The notes below the pieces were generated by a model. It was not told the DNA's origin. It did no database searches and saw nothing but the letters and a program-made list of their open reading frames with translations. This document shows, one piece after another, positions 26,710 through 35,913 of a DNA stretch of 64,000 nucleotides. The position numbers and the translations under genes were made by a program. Origin of the DNA: Thalassotalea euphylliae (GTDB lineage: Bacteria; Pseudomonadota; Gammaproteobacteria; Enterobacterales; Alteromonadaceae); assembly GCF_003390335.1 (NCBI RefSeq), contig NZ_QUOU01000001.1:3658001-3722000 (forward strand). Direction: 5' to 3'. The stretch's first letter is position 1. Every line of letters begins with the position of its first letter.

Positions 26710-26794
26710 CGCTCAAAAAGCGAGAAAATTGTATAAATTTCGATTTTTCAGTATGGTTATATTGAGGCTTGCTTGATATATGAATGAATAATCA

Positions 26795-27532
26795 ATGAAT
26801 TTTTGGATCCGCAATGGTGTTTTTGCCGTTTTGCTCTCGGGCTTAGCTTACTACTTGTTGGCTAACCATGAGCTTATTGCCTCGCTTGTTGAAGAGCATT
26901 CGGAGTCAGATACCGAGCAAGCGGGTCCTGCCGAGCAAACTGCAACGGCCGCACCAGCAACAGCCACGACTTCACAACTCACTGATCCACCTCAACAATC
27001 TAAAAAACCGTTAACCAAGTCAAAAAACAAAGCGGCTGAAGGTTTGTCTAATTTTTACGCCAGTATTCAAGGGCCAGATGAAAAAGGCGACGGCCCCAAA
27101 ATTAGAAATAATGTCGTTTACTTACCTGAGCCTCGAGGTGATTTAGAGAAAATCCTTGAAGCAAAAACAGTGATCACTAGACCCCTCAAAAAAGACTGGC
27201 AAGGCTCTACAGAGTCTCGCCCATTTCGCACTGGCTCAACCTTGTTTCAAAAGCTCGTCGAATATGCCGAGCAAGATGGCCTTGAGGTGATGTGGCGTTT
27301 AAATCGCGACTTAATCATCAAAGACCCATTTCGCATTAATAAAGAAATTCTGGCAACGGCGTATCAGGTTGGCAACGCGATCAGTGGCCACTTTCCAGAA
27401 GGCGTTGACGTATACTTTTGTTATCAACAACGCACCATTGTTTTTCAAACAGGGCCGCAAGCGTATTTAGCCAAAAAATGCCGCTTGCTGACGTCACAAA
27501 ATCAATTTAGTAACAATCGCAGTTACTATTAG
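26795..27532 (+). CDS. TcpQ-domain protein, membrane anchored
   Basis: 245 aa. An N-terminal membrane segment (about residues 8-24), a low-complexity linker rich in E, Q, A, T and K (about 30-85), then a ~100-residue C-terminal domain like toxin-coregulated pilus protein TcpQ: SRPFRTGSTLFQKLVEYAEQ and LIIKDPFRINKEILATAYQV are the marker stretches. TcpQ-type domains support secretins in type IV pilus systems, but no pilus genes are next to this copy. It is convergent with glnE. Conserved position in relatives could not be checked. Confidence 0.7.
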   Translation: MNFWIRNGVFAVLLSGLAYYLLANHELIASLVEEHSESDTEQAGPAEQTATAAPATATTSQLTDPPQQSKKPLTKSKNKAAEGLSNFYASIQGPDEKGDGPKIRNNVVYLPEPRGDLEKILEAKTVITRPLKKDWQGSTESRPFRTGSTLFQKLVEYAEQDGLEVMWRLNRDLIIKDPFRINKEILATAYQVGNAISGHFPEGVDVYFCYQQRTIVFQTGPQAYLAKKCRLLTSQNQFSNNRSYY

Positions 27533-27641
27533 CTCTTTACTAGTAACCCTTCACTATGAAATTTGGACACTTCCACTAATTTAAATTCACTAGCGTTTTG
27601 GCTGTTTCAAAGCCCAGTGCCTAAACCCCAAGCCAACAGTA

Positions 27642-30527
27642 CTATGCAGGATTCCCCAAAATACGCTGCCAAATAGTGGCAACAGAGCCTGACATTTGTT
27701 CAAACTGCGACTGGGTTAACAACCCTTTATCATCTTGTAGCACAGCGCGATGACTCGCATTGCGAAGCGAGCAGTAGCTTTCTGTTAACTGATCAGCCTC
27801 CTGAGCCGTTAATATCTCAACTTGTGCAAGATCGTTAATAATTCGAATATTATCCGAATATTGAGCCAATAGCGGAAACTGCTGGCTGTAATTTAATACC
27901 AAGAACTGGGTTAAAAACTCAATATCCACCAAACCACCAACACCGTGTTTAATATCAATGCACTGCGTCGATGACGTATCTATATGAGCGCGCATTTTCT
28001 CTCGCATCGCTACGACTTGGGATTTTAGTTCGTCACGGTTTCTGTTGCTGGTTAACACTTGCTTTCTAATCGCAGCAAAACGCTCCACAATGTGTTGATG
28101 ACCAAACACTGGCCGAGCTCGAACCAGCGCCTGATGCTCCCATGTCCACGCTTCGTTTTGCTGGTATTGGGCAAAAGAGTCAACATGGATGACTAATACG
28201 CCAGAATTACCTGACGGACGTAAACGCATATCTAGCTCATACAAAATACCACTGCTCATACGCGTATTGAAAATATGCATCACCTTTTGCGCCAGCTTGA
28301 CATAAAACTGGCTAGCAGCAATTTCACGCGCGCCATCGGTAACATCATTGAGGGGACAATCATGGACAAAAACGAGATCGAGATCAGAGCCATAGCCAAG
28401 CTCTATCCCGCCCATTTTTCCATAACCAATCACACCTAAGCCTTTGTGATCTGTGCCTAGGGTTGATCTTGGTTGCCCAAAGCGCGTCACTAATTGGTGC
28501 CATGCCTGCTGTATAACTTCTGCAATGATGGTTTCTGCTAAAGCGGTTAAGTGATCACTGACTTTCATCAAGGGCAGCACACCACTGATATCTGCCGCCG
28601 CAATACGCAGCTGCTGAGCTTGTTTGAAATGACGAAGCCCGTTCATCTGAGTTTCGACATCTTCTTCTGGAATGCGCAACATGGTTTGCTGCAATTCACT
28701 GGCATAACCAGACAACGGCGGCGGATTGTGCAGCAATTTAGGATCGATCAATTCATCGAGTAAAATCGGGAATTTGGCAATGTATTCACTTATCCAATGG
28801 CTCTGCTCGCACAAGCTAATCAAGTGACGCAGCGCACCATCGTTCTCGAAAAGTAATTCCAGGTAAACCGTGCGGCTCGCGATTTTTTGCACTACCTGCA
28901 ATACCCGAGCTAACACGTATTCGCCACCGCTACTAGTGTGAATGTGCGATAGCACGCGCGGCATTAACCTGTCGAGTACCTGTCGCCCCCGTTGCCCTAT
29001 GGGGTGCTTTTCCAGCTCTTGTTTGAAATTGTACAACCCCTGCCATGTCGTGGCTTGTTGCCAGTTAGTGGCAATGTCCTGCTGCCAACTAAAATGGCTA
29101 TCGTCAGACCAATTGTCTAACCACAAGGTTTGCCAGTCTGCGTCAACATCTTCATGGTTCGGTGTTGCTTCACCAATTAGGTGGTTGAACTCCTCGTGCA
29201 CGACCTCTAGATGCGCTGTCAGTGCCGCCATAAATACTAGCCAATCCACAAAGCCGAGTACTTGTATCAAGCGCGCTTGGTTAAGCTCATCATCGGGTAA
29301 TGTCTGCGTTTGCTGATCATCAATCGCTTGCAGCACATTCTCCACGCGCCTTAAAAAGCAATAGGCCGCCGCCAACACTTGGGCACTCTGTGCTGGCATC
29401 ACCTCATTTTCAACCAACAGAGGGAGAGCCGTCAGCAGATTGCGTTGCTGTAGGGCTTTGATACGACCGCCGCGGATCAACTGAAAAACCTGCACAATAA
29501 ACTCTACTTCGCGAATGCCACCCGCGCCCAGCTTAATGTTATGCGTCAACTGCTTACGCCTAACTTCTTGGCTGATCATCAACTTCATTTTGCGCAGGCT
29601 TTCAATGACGCTAAAGTCAATGTAACGGCGATATACAAAAGGCCGAAGTAAATTGCTTAGCTGCACGTGGTAAGGGCTATCACCAATTGGCCTTGCTTTG
29701 AGCATGGCATAGCGCTCCCAATCGCGCCCTTGCTCCTGGTAGTAATCTTCTAGCGCCGCAAAGCTCAGCACTAAGGGACCACTTTCACCAAATGGTCGCA
29801 AGCGCATATCCACACGGTAAACAAAGCCGTCGGCTGTTTGCTGATTTAGGGCGGTAATCAACTTTTGCCCTAAGCGAGTAAAAAACGTGTGGTTATCGAG
29901 CGATTTACGCGCCCCTCGAGTTTCACCCGTTTGTGGATAAACAAAAATAAGATCGATATCCGACGAAAAATTCAGCTCACCACCGCCGAGTTTTCCCATC
30001 CCGTAAACAATCAACTGCTGCACCTGACCATCATCACTGTGTGGTATGCCCCAGCGGGTTTGGCAAAAATCCGTTAACCAATTTAACGCCGCAAGAATTA
30101 GCGCATCAGCCAATGCTGTCAGCCGGCTAAGTGACACTTCCAGTGCTACTTGCCCGACCATATCAGCAGCTGCGATGTGCGCCATCACTCGTTGGCGATA
30201 TTGTCGCAGCGTCCGGTGCATCGCCTCTTCATTGTCAACGGATGCAAGTAAGCTTGTCAGTTCAGCCAGATAATTAGGCAGCTCAGTGATACTGAGTTTG
30301 TCATCACTAAATATCTGTGCAATCGCTGCTGGTTGTTGCTCAAATACGCGGTAAACAAAGTCACTTAAACACACTGCGTTAACCAGTGCCTCAAACGCTT
30401 GGCCATCTAGCCCATCAATAGCGTTTTTATGATTCTCAATAAGCTGCTGCGCTCGATGTTCGGCCAATTGGCTAAGCGAAGCAGAGTGTTGGAATAACGG
30501 GTCAGTTGGAATCGACAGGTTTGGCAT
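27642..30527 (-). CDS. glnE: Bifunctional glutamine synthetase adenylyltransferase / deadenylase
   Basis: 961 aa (E. coli 946). It adenylylates and deadenylylates glutamine synthetase in response to PII and glutamine. Two nucleotidyltransferase domains each carry the GGGELNFSSDIDLIFVY-type motif: one near residue 177 (adenylyl-removing half) and GGIELGYGSDLDLVFVHD near 706 (adenylylating half), each followed by a helical GlnD/PII-uridylyltransferase-like domain (YELDMRLRPSGNSG). Intact from end to end. Monocistronic here. Confidence 0.97.
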   Translation of the reverse strand: MPNLSIPTDPLFQHSASLSQLAEHRAQQLIENHKNAIDGLDGQAFEALVNAVCLSDFVYRVFEQQPAAIAQIFSDDKLSITELPNYLAELTSLLASVDNEEAMHRTLRQYRQRVMAHIAAADMVGQVALEVSLSRLTALADALILAALNWLTDFCQTRWGIPHSDDGQVQQLIVYGMGKLGGGELNFSSDIDLIFVYPQTGETRGARKSLDNHTFFTRLGQKLITALNQQTADGFVYRVDMRLRPFGESGPLVLSFAALEDYYQEQGRDWERYAMLKARPIGDSPYHVQLSNLLRPFVYRRYIDFSVIESLRKMKLMISQEVRRKQLTHNIKLGAGGIREVEFIVQVFQLIRGGRIKALQQRNLLTALPLLVENEVMPAQSAQVLAAAYCFLRRVENVLQAIDDQQTQTLPDDELNQARLIQVLGFVDWLVFMAALTAHLEVVHEEFNHLIGEATPNHEDVDADWQTLWLDNWSDDSHFSWQQDIATNWQQATTWQGLYNFKQELEKHPIGQRGRQVLDRLMPRVLSHIHTSSGGEYVLARVLQVVQKIASRTVYLELLFENDGALRHLISLCEQSHWISEYIAKFPILLDELIDPKLLHNPPPLSGYASELQQTMLRIPEEDVETQMNGLRHFKQAQQLRIAAADISGVLPLMKVSDHLTALAETIIAEVIQQAWHQLVTRFGQPRSTLGTDHKGLGVIGYGKMGGIELGYGSDLDLVFVHDCPLNDVTDGAREIAASQFYVKLAQKVMHIFNTRMSSGILYELDMRLRPSGNSGVLVIHVDSFAQYQQNEAWTWEHQALVRARPVFGHQHIVERFAAIRKQVLTSNRNRDELKSQVVAMREKMRAHIDTSSTQCIDIKHGVGGLVDIEFLTQFLVLNYSQQFPLLAQYSDNIRIINDLAQVEILTAQEADQLTESYCSLRNASHRAVLQDDKGLLTQSQFEQMSGSVATIWQRILGNPA

Positions 30528-30684
30528 ACTTTCCCTTCTCGACGATGTGGCAAGCAGATAATGGTTTAATCAATATAGAATAACGTTTAGCATGACATGG
30601 ATGTAATACTCGTGATGCAAATTCGGCATAAACTTAATGTTGATCACAAAACTGTTGCAAACTGTGTCTCAGCCAGAGTTTCAA

Positions 30685-30713
30685 TAGACATATTATGTCA
30701 CGAATGTTATTAA
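30685..30713 (+). promoter_or_regulatory. Palindromic operator overlapping a candidate promoter (stress module, operon 1)
   Basis: GACATATTATGTC (30687-30699) is a perfect 13-bp palindrome around a central T. It overlaps the candidate -35 TAGACA (30685-30690), which is 17 nt from a -10 TATTAA (30708-30713), 33 bp before the lipoprotein start. The same 13-mer occurs only twice more in the window by eye, both upstream of yjfI. The promoter boxes are inferred from consensus. Confidence 0.65.
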
Positions 30714-30745
30714 TGAATGATAACCATAGCATTTTTAAGGATGAG

Positions 30746-31768
30746 ATGGCACAAATGCAAATCACCAAAACCCTAATATTAGCATTAGCCTTGCTCTTGA
30801 GCGCCTGTGGCGACCCTGTACAAGAGCAAATTGATGCACAAATTCCATTGACCGAGCAGCGCGTTCAGCAACTTGGCCAAATGCTCGATGAAGGCCAAAT
30901 TCGCAACGCGAAATTTATCAAACAATACGCAGCACAAGTGGCGCAGAAATCGCCTCAGCTGGCAACCATTGCCGATGAATTTCGCAAAGACGCGACCACA
31001 CAGGGGCCGCTGTATGTCGCGCTGCTTGAGCGGATAGACTTAGTAAAAAACCAACCACAAATGTTTGCCAGCAAACAGGCACGGTTTGAGGAACTGCTCA
31101 ATATTTACCAAGCTGCCGACCCTGTACTTTTTTCAGACGCCCTCAGTGACCCACTCAATGTACTCGCTGATATGTCAGACGGCGAATTACCACGCGTTAA
31201 TGCGATGTCGAAGAATCAAAGTATGGCAGCCAACAATGCACAAGACTTTGGCGTTGGTGAACAGCTGATTGGCAACCCCGCCTACGGCCAATGGCAAACC
31301 GACAGCAACGGCATGTCGTTTTGGGCGTGGTACGGTGTTTATCGCCTGCTAGACGATGTGCTTGATATTGATGGCTTTGGCCGTAAGCGCCGTGGCAAGG
31401 TGTATTACAGCAACTGGGGAAAATCGCGTAATTACAGCTACTATCACGATTACGGCCGCACGCGCTACAGTTCGCCAACACAATTGCGCAAACAAACACA
31501 GCTGGAAACTCGCACGCGTAAGTCGTTTGAAAGTCGCGGCCAGCGCTTTACCAGCGCTTATGGCAAAAATCGCAGCGGCGCATCGGGGGTTTCCAGTCAA
31601 AGTAAAACAGCGCAAGCAAGCGCCAGTCGATTCTCTTCAAATGCCGCGAATAAAAGCAAATTTGCGAAGACATCAAGCAGTGCCTCGAAAAGTAAATACA
31701 GTAAAAGCAATGCCAGTTTCAGAAACAGCAGCAGTAGTACCTCACGCGGATTTCGTCGCGGTAAATAA
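30746..31768 (+). CDS. Lipoprotein with a Ser/Lys/Arg-rich tail, unknown function
   Basis: 340 aa from ATG 30746, chosen because AAGGATGAG lies immediately upstream; ATG 30755 is possible. The lipobox LLLSAC gives a lipidated cysteine after an ~18-residue hydrophobic stretch; aspartate follows two residues later (CGD). The middle is helical, with the segment NPAYGQWQTDSNGMSFWAWY preceding an aromatic- and arginine-rich part. The last ~90 residues are low complexity (S, K, R, G repeats, ending SRGFRRGK) and strongly basic. In E. coli a lipoprotein (YjfM) also belongs to the yjf operon, but I cannot claim homology. First gene of operon 1. Confidence 0.75.
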   Translation: MAQMQITKTLILALALLLSACGDPVQEQIDAQIPLTEQRVQQLGQMLDEGQIRNAKFIKQYAAQVAQKSPQLATIADEFRKDATTQGPLYVALLERIDLVKNQPQMFASKQARFEELLNIYQAADPVLFSDALSDPLNVLADMSDGELPRVNAMSKNQSMAANNAQDFGVGEQLIGNPAYGQWQTDSNGMSFWAWYGVYRLLDDVLDIDGFGRKRRGKVYYSNWGKSRNYSYYHDYGRTRYSSPTQLRKQTQLETRTRKSFESRGQRFTSAYGKNRSGASGVSSQSKTAQASASRFSSNAANKSKFAKTSSSASKSKYSKSNASFRNSSSSTSRGFRRGK

Positions 31769-31785
31769 GGATTAGGAGAATAAAA

Positions 31786-32691
31786 ATGTTAAGCAACTTA
31801 TTAGAAATTACTGCGTTAAATTCGAATTTAATGACTTTTCTCGCCGTTGATCTCGCCATTGCCATTGCCCTGCTAAGCGCCATGCGTTTTGTTTCAGGCG
31901 TGACCGCAAAAGTGAACACCACTGACGAGCTAGCCAAGCAAGATAACTTTGCCTTTGGCATTAGTGTCGCAGGTTCCATTGCTGCGCTCGGCATTGTGTT
32001 GTCAGGGGCGATTACCGGTGAAGCTGCTGAAAGCTTGACCATGGAAATTATCGGCATGGCCTCATACGGTATTCTTGGCTTGCTGCTGATTAAAGTGGGG
32101 CGATTAGTACACGATAAATTTGCCTTAAACCAAATCGACAAAACCGAGCAAATTAAGGCGGCAAACGTTACTGTGGGCATAGTTGATGCCGCTGGCGCCA
32201 TTGCCACGGCCATTATCATTAAAGCTGTATTAATCTGGGTTTACGGCTTAGACGTAAACACGTTAATTGCGATTTTAAGCGGTTTTGCGGTCTCACAAGC
32301 CATGCTGGTTATTGCAACGCGTATTAAGGAACGCCAGTACGCGAAAAATAATCAAGGCGATTCGATGCAGCAAGCTTTCGCCAACGGTCAAGTCGCGCTG
32401 GCTATTCGCTATGCTGGGCAAGTGATCAGCACCGCACTGGCAGTCACGGCAGCGAGCTACTTCTTTAGTTACAGCCCGGACACATTAGTGGTTAATTTAT
32501 TGGGCTGGTTAGCGTTCGGGATCGTGATGACCATACTCGTCGCCCTGCTGACGTACCTTGCCAAAAAACTCATCCTTTGGGGCATTAACTTAGTTGAAGA
32601 AGTGGATCAGCAACACAATATCGGTGTTGCCGCGATTGAAATGGCGATCAGTATTTCGATCGCGATGATTTTAACAGGCCTAATGGCCTAA
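31786..32691 (+). CDS. DUF350 (YjfL-type) integral membrane protein, duplicated
   Basis: 301 aa with about eight membrane segments; two DUF350 units in tandem (about 15-150 and 155-300), whereas E. coli YjfL has a single unit of about 130 aa. Recognisable stretches are FGISVAGSIAALGIVLSGAI and AIEMAISISIAMILTGLM. The family is thought to be membrane-stress associated; its molecular role is unknown. It follows the lipoprotein gene by 17 bp with a GGATTAGGAG ribosome site. Confidence 0.85.
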   Translation: MLSNLLEITALNSNLMTFLAVDLAIAIALLSAMRFVSGVTAKVNTTDELAKQDNFAFGISVAGSIAALGIVLSGAITGEAAESLTMEIIGMASYGILGLLLIKVGRLVHDKFALNQIDKTEQIKAANVTVGIVDAAGAIATAIIIKAVLIWVYGLDVNTLIAILSGFAVSQAMLVIATRIKERQYAKNNQGDSMQQAFANGQVALAIRYAGQVISTALAVTAASYFFSYSPDTLVVNLLGWLAFGIVMTILVALLTYLAKKLILWGINLVEEVDQQHNIGVAAIEMAISISIAMILTGLMA

Positions 32692-32769
32692 CGCTGTTTC
32701 ACACATATCTGTTAACGCTTGTTATGACGGTATAAGTCATTATGCCGTCAACAACTCACGGTTTATCAC

Positions 32770-34464
32770 ATGAATAATGCTCGTCGTCTATTGCTTGACG
32801 ACACCATCCTTATCCTAACCATGGCAGTGCTCGCTGGCTGTGGGTTGATCTACGAATATCTGCTGTCTCATTATGCAGGCCGCGTGCTAGGTGTGATGGA
32901 AAGTACCATCTATACCATGATTGGCTTGATGATTGTTTCTATGGGCTTAGGTGCCTTCGCCGCGCGAAAAATCAAATGTCCATTTAATGGCTTTGTTTGG
33001 CTCGAAGCCATTATTGCCCTACTCGGCTGCAGTGCGATTTTATTGATCGGTGGTGCCATTGCCGTCACTCAATTATTGCCACAACTTATCGCCGATACCT
33101 TCTTACTACCGCCAGATGCGATGCCAAGAGGCGGATTGTTTAAATCACTCAGCTGGCTAGCGCTAAAGCTGCCCTACATATTTGGTGTGTTGCTTGGCTT
33201 TTTTATCGGCATGGAAATTCCGTTAATCGCCAAAATTCGCGAGCATGTGCATCAAAAGCACTTACAGCACAACCTTGGCACAATTTATGGTGCCGATTAC
33301 ATTGGTGCCGGTATTGGTGCGGCAATCTGGGTGATCTTTTTACTGGCAATTGATATCAGTAAAGCTGGTGCACTAACCGCGGCGTTAAACTTGTTAGCAG
33401 GCACCGTATTTATCACCCGTTTTTGGCATCAACTCAAATGGCGTAAAGTGTTAGTTAGCCTGCATGTGCTGTTGGCTGTCGTGATGATGATTGTCTACCA
33501 GTTCGGCAATGGCTGGCTGAACCAAATGAATAACCTGTTATACCTCGACAAAGTGGTTTACACCGATAAAACTCGCTATCAACAGTTAACTTTTACCGAG
33601 CGCAACATGGGGCTGGGGAATGATTCTGTGATCAGTTTCTACCTCAATGGTCGTTTGCAATTTTCCTCGATTGACGAAGATATTTATCACGGCTACTTGG
33701 TCTACCCTGTGCTAGCGAGTAGCGCGCGCACAGACAAAGTGTTAATCATTGGTGGTGGTGACGGTTTAGCGCTTCGTGATGTACTTAACTGGGGCGCCAA
33801 TCACATCACCCTGATCGACTTGGACGAGCAGTTACTGGATATTTTTGCTGAGCCGAGCAAGCACCTGCCAGCACCACTGGCCAGAAAAATTAGTGCGCTT
33901 AATCAACACAGTTTAACCGATGATAAAGTAACCGTGATGGCCGCTGACGCCTTTATTGCCATCGATCAGCTCATTGCTAATCGCCAGCACTTTGATGCGA
34001 TTTTGGTCGACTTACCTGATCCCAGTCACCCAGATCTCAACAAGCTTTACTCGGTTAACTTTTACGCTCGGCTTAACCAGCTACTATCAAGCGATGGCGT
34101 TATTGGGGTACAGTCAACCAGCCCTTATCATGCTAAAGCTTCGTTTATCGCGATAGGCAATACGTTAAAAGCCGCAAACTTTGCCCATGTTGAGCAATAC
34201 CACGACAACGTACCCAGCTTTGGTGAATGGGGTTGGAGTATTGCTGCGAAAACAGGCTTATCGCCATCACAACGGCTTGCTCAACTGACGGATTTACCCG
34301 TTGAACACAGCTGGCTAACGCTTGAACTCATGCTCTCATCATTTCATTTCCCGCAAGGATTTTATGATGAGCAAGCGCAATATGGCATTAATTATTTAGG
34401 CAGTCACACCATATACCAGCTACACCAGCAAGCATGGCGTGATCAGCAGGGAATTACGCAATAG
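32770..34464 (+). CDS. Membrane-anchored spermidine-synthase-like protein
   Basis: 564 aa. The N-terminal ~250 residues contain about seven membrane helices (MAVLAGCGLIYEYLLS, IGLMIVSMGLGAFAA). The C-terminal domain is a Rossmann-fold aminopropyltransferase of the SpeE type: VLIIGGGDGLALRD near residue 325, followed by ITLIDLDEQLL and the active-site region ILVDLPDPSHPDLNKLYS, where SpeE has a DSTDP-like motif. It may use decarboxylated S-adenosylmethionine or another SAM-like donor on a membrane or periplasmic substrate; this is inference. No cytosolic SpeE or SpeD is near. Last gene of operon 1. Confidence 0.85.
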   Translation: MNNARRLLLDDTILILTMAVLAGCGLIYEYLLSHYAGRVLGVMESTIYTMIGLMIVSMGLGAFAARKIKCPFNGFVWLEAIIALLGCSAILLIGGAIAVTQLLPQLIADTFLLPPDAMPRGGLFKSLSWLALKLPYIFGVLLGFFIGMEIPLIAKIREHVHQKHLQHNLGTIYGADYIGAGIGAAIWVIFLLAIDISKAGALTAALNLLAGTVFITRFWHQLKWRKVLVSLHVLLAVVMMIVYQFGNGWLNQMNNLLYLDKVVYTDKTRYQQLTFTERNMGLGNDSVISFYLNGRLQFSSIDEDIYHGYLVYPVLASSARTDKVLIIGGGDGLALRDVLNWGANHITLIDLDEQLLDIFAEPSKHLPAPLARKISALNQHSLTDDKVTVMAADAFIAIDQLIANRQHFDAILVDLPDPSHPDLNKLYSVNFYARLNQLLSSDGVIGVQSTSPYHAKASFIAIGNTLKAANFAHVEQYHDNVPSFGEWGWSIAAKTGLSPSQRLAQLTDLPVEHSWLTLELMLSSFHFPQGFYDEQAQYGINYLGSHTIYQLHQQAWRDQQGITQ

Positions 34465-34567
34465 CAATAAGCTGGGCCAACAAGTAAAGCGCAGTATTAG
34501 AGTAAGCGGTTTTGTCGCAGACAAAGCGCGAAAAAGTAACAAAAAGTAAAAACTTCGCTGTAGCCGC

Positions 34568-34618
34568 TTGACATATTATGTCTGAGTGCTACATTAACAA
34601 CCAATGACATATTATGTC
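34568..34618 (+). promoter_or_regulatory. Twin palindromic operators and candidate promoter (stress module, operon 2)
   Basis: Two identical copies of GACATATTATGTC at 34570-34582 and 34606-34618, 36 bp apart centre to centre, i.e. slightly more than three helical turns. The first overlaps a consensus -35 TTGACA (34568-34573) with TACATT 16 nt downstream (34590-34595) as -10, so the second copy would sit just after the transcription start. This arrangement fits repression. They lie in the 211-bp gap between the spermidine-synthase-like gene and yjfI. Confidence 0.7.
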
Positions 34619-34675
34619 ACTTAGCAATTAGTGTCGATATCGCCACTTTGCTACTTAGTTAACATGAGGAAAAAC

Positions 34676-35089
34676 ATGAATATACATAAGATAGCTGATC
34701 ACTTAAATGCGCTAGCAGATAACTCTGAAACCGGGATGGTTTTTGATTGCCAGCCAATTTCGGGTGATGTTGATGTACTGCAAATTACTGTTGAAGGGCG
34801 TGAAGAACTCCCGATTTTTGTCTCAGTCACTGACGACCAGATTCTGTGTATTACCTACCTTTGGGGTAGCGACGAAGTTAAACAAGATAAAATCGCTGAC
34901 ATGCACACTGCAATGTTAGAGATGAGTATTCCTATGCCATTGTCGTCTTTCTCGAAAATTGGCGACAAGTACGTTATTTTCGGCGCCCTTTCAATTAGCT
35001 CGACGTTTGCCGATATTGAGCACGAGTTAGCAGTGTTAAGTAACAACGCGATCGAAATTATCGACGATATGAGCGATTACCTAGTTTAA
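34676..35089 (+). CDS. yjfI: DUF2170 family protein YjfI
   Basis: 137 aa from ATG 34676, with GAGGA eight bases upstream; an in-frame start 45 bp earlier is disfavoured. Acidic cytosolic protein (about one residue in five is D or E) with the family features: LNALADNSETGMVFDCQPIS at the start and FGALSISSTFADIEHELAVL near the end. Function unknown; always encoded next to a PspA/IM30 gene in this gene family. First gene of operon 2. Confidence 0.85.
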   Translation: MNIHKIADHLNALADNSETGMVFDCQPISGDVDVLQITVEGREELPIFVSVTDDQILCITYLWGSDEVKQDKIADMHTAMLEMSIPMPLSSFSKIGDKYVIFGALSISSTFADIEHELAVLSNNAIEIIDDMSDYLV

Positions 35090-35114
35090 ATAAACCATCA
35101 TTGAGGAGCAATTT

Positions 35115-35810
35115 ATGAGTATTTTTAAGAAAATTATGACAGCGATCCGTGGTGGTGCTACGGAAGTGGGTGAAGCAATTGTTGATGCCAATGGCACCCG
35201 CATTTTTGAACAAGAAATTCGCGATGCCGAGCATCACCTAACCAAAGCAAAACGCGATTTAACCAATGTGATGGCACAGCAAATGGCAGCGAGCCGTGAA
35301 GTAGAGCGCCTAAACCGCGAAATTACTGAGCACGAAGGCTATGCCGCACAAGCACTGGAAAAAGGTGATGAGTCACTGGCACTAGCGGTTGCTGAAAAAA
35401 TCGCAAGCTTAGAAACTGAGCTAGGCTCACAGCAGCAAGCGTTAACGAGTTTTGAAACCAACGCAAACCGCTTAAAAGAGCTAGTGCGCAAGAGCGAACG
35501 CCAAATTCAAGAGCACAAGCGTCAACTGTCGATGGTTAAAACCACAGAGAGCGTGCAAAAAGCGACATCAGCAATCACGGATAACTTTTCGTCAAGCAAC
35601 TCTAAGTTGTTAAATGCCAAAGACTCGCTAGAGCGCATCAAAGCTAAGCAACAGCAGTTCGACGACAAAATGAAAGCCGCTGAAGCACTTGAAGCAGAAA
35701 CGGGTGACGGCTCATTAGAAGCACAGTTAAAAGCTGCGGGTATTGGCGCTGCAGATAACAACGCAAGCTCAGTATTAGATCGCATTAAAGCGAAGCAAAA
35801 CAAAAGCTAA
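35115..35810 (+). CDS. yjfJ: PspA/IM30 family protein (YjfJ type)
   Basis: 231 aa, almost entirely helical and coiled coil, as in PspA and Vipp1, which form membrane-bound ESCRT-III-like assemblies that protect leaky membranes. Markers: the N-terminal amphipathic start MSIFKKIMTAIRGGATEVGE, LTKAKRDLTNVMAQQMAAS and the C-terminal LKAAGIGAADNNASSVLDRI. The 25 bp after yjfI include GAGGAGC. Regulation by PspF/sigma-54 is not indicated; no -24/-12 element was seen. Confidence 0.9.
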   Translation: MSIFKKIMTAIRGGATEVGEAIVDANGTRIFEQEIRDAEHHLTKAKRDLTNVMAQQMAASREVERLNREITEHEGYAAQALEKGDESLALAVAEKIASLETELGSQQQALTSFETNANRLKELVRKSERQIQEHKRQLSMVKTTESVQKATSAITDNFSSSNSKLLNAKDSLERIKAKQQQFDDKMKAAEALEAETGDGSLEAQLKAAGIGAADNNASSVLDRIKAKQNKS

Positions 35811-35831
35811 TTAAATAAGAGTTACCCAACC

Positions 35832-35879
35832 AACTCAGTCTACCTCGTCGTTCCCCCCTGCGACTTGTTAGGCTGAGTT
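35832..35879 (+). terminator. Intra-operon hairpin, possible attenuating terminator
   Basis: AACTCAGTCTA and TAGGCTGAGTT form an 11-bp stem with one G-U pair, flanking an inner C-rich loop, and are followed by TTCTTGTTTG. It lies between yjfJ and yjfK and could reduce readthrough so that PspA is made in excess of the downstream proteins. Confidence 0.55.
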
Positions 35880-35913
35880 TTCTTGTTTGTGGCACTTGCT
35901 TAAAGGATATTTT

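Noticed and set aside
31719..32219. Long open frame on the minus strand (166 codons)
   Set aside because: It is antisense to the DUF350 gene, has no ribosome site, and its sequence is the low-complexity Ala/Ser/Met shadow typical of membrane-protein genes read backwards.
35115..35810. Classical PspF/sigma-54 regulation of the PspA homologue
   Set aside because: No GG-N10-GC element was seen upstream and pspF, pspB and pspC are absent; the neighbours match the yjf type instead.
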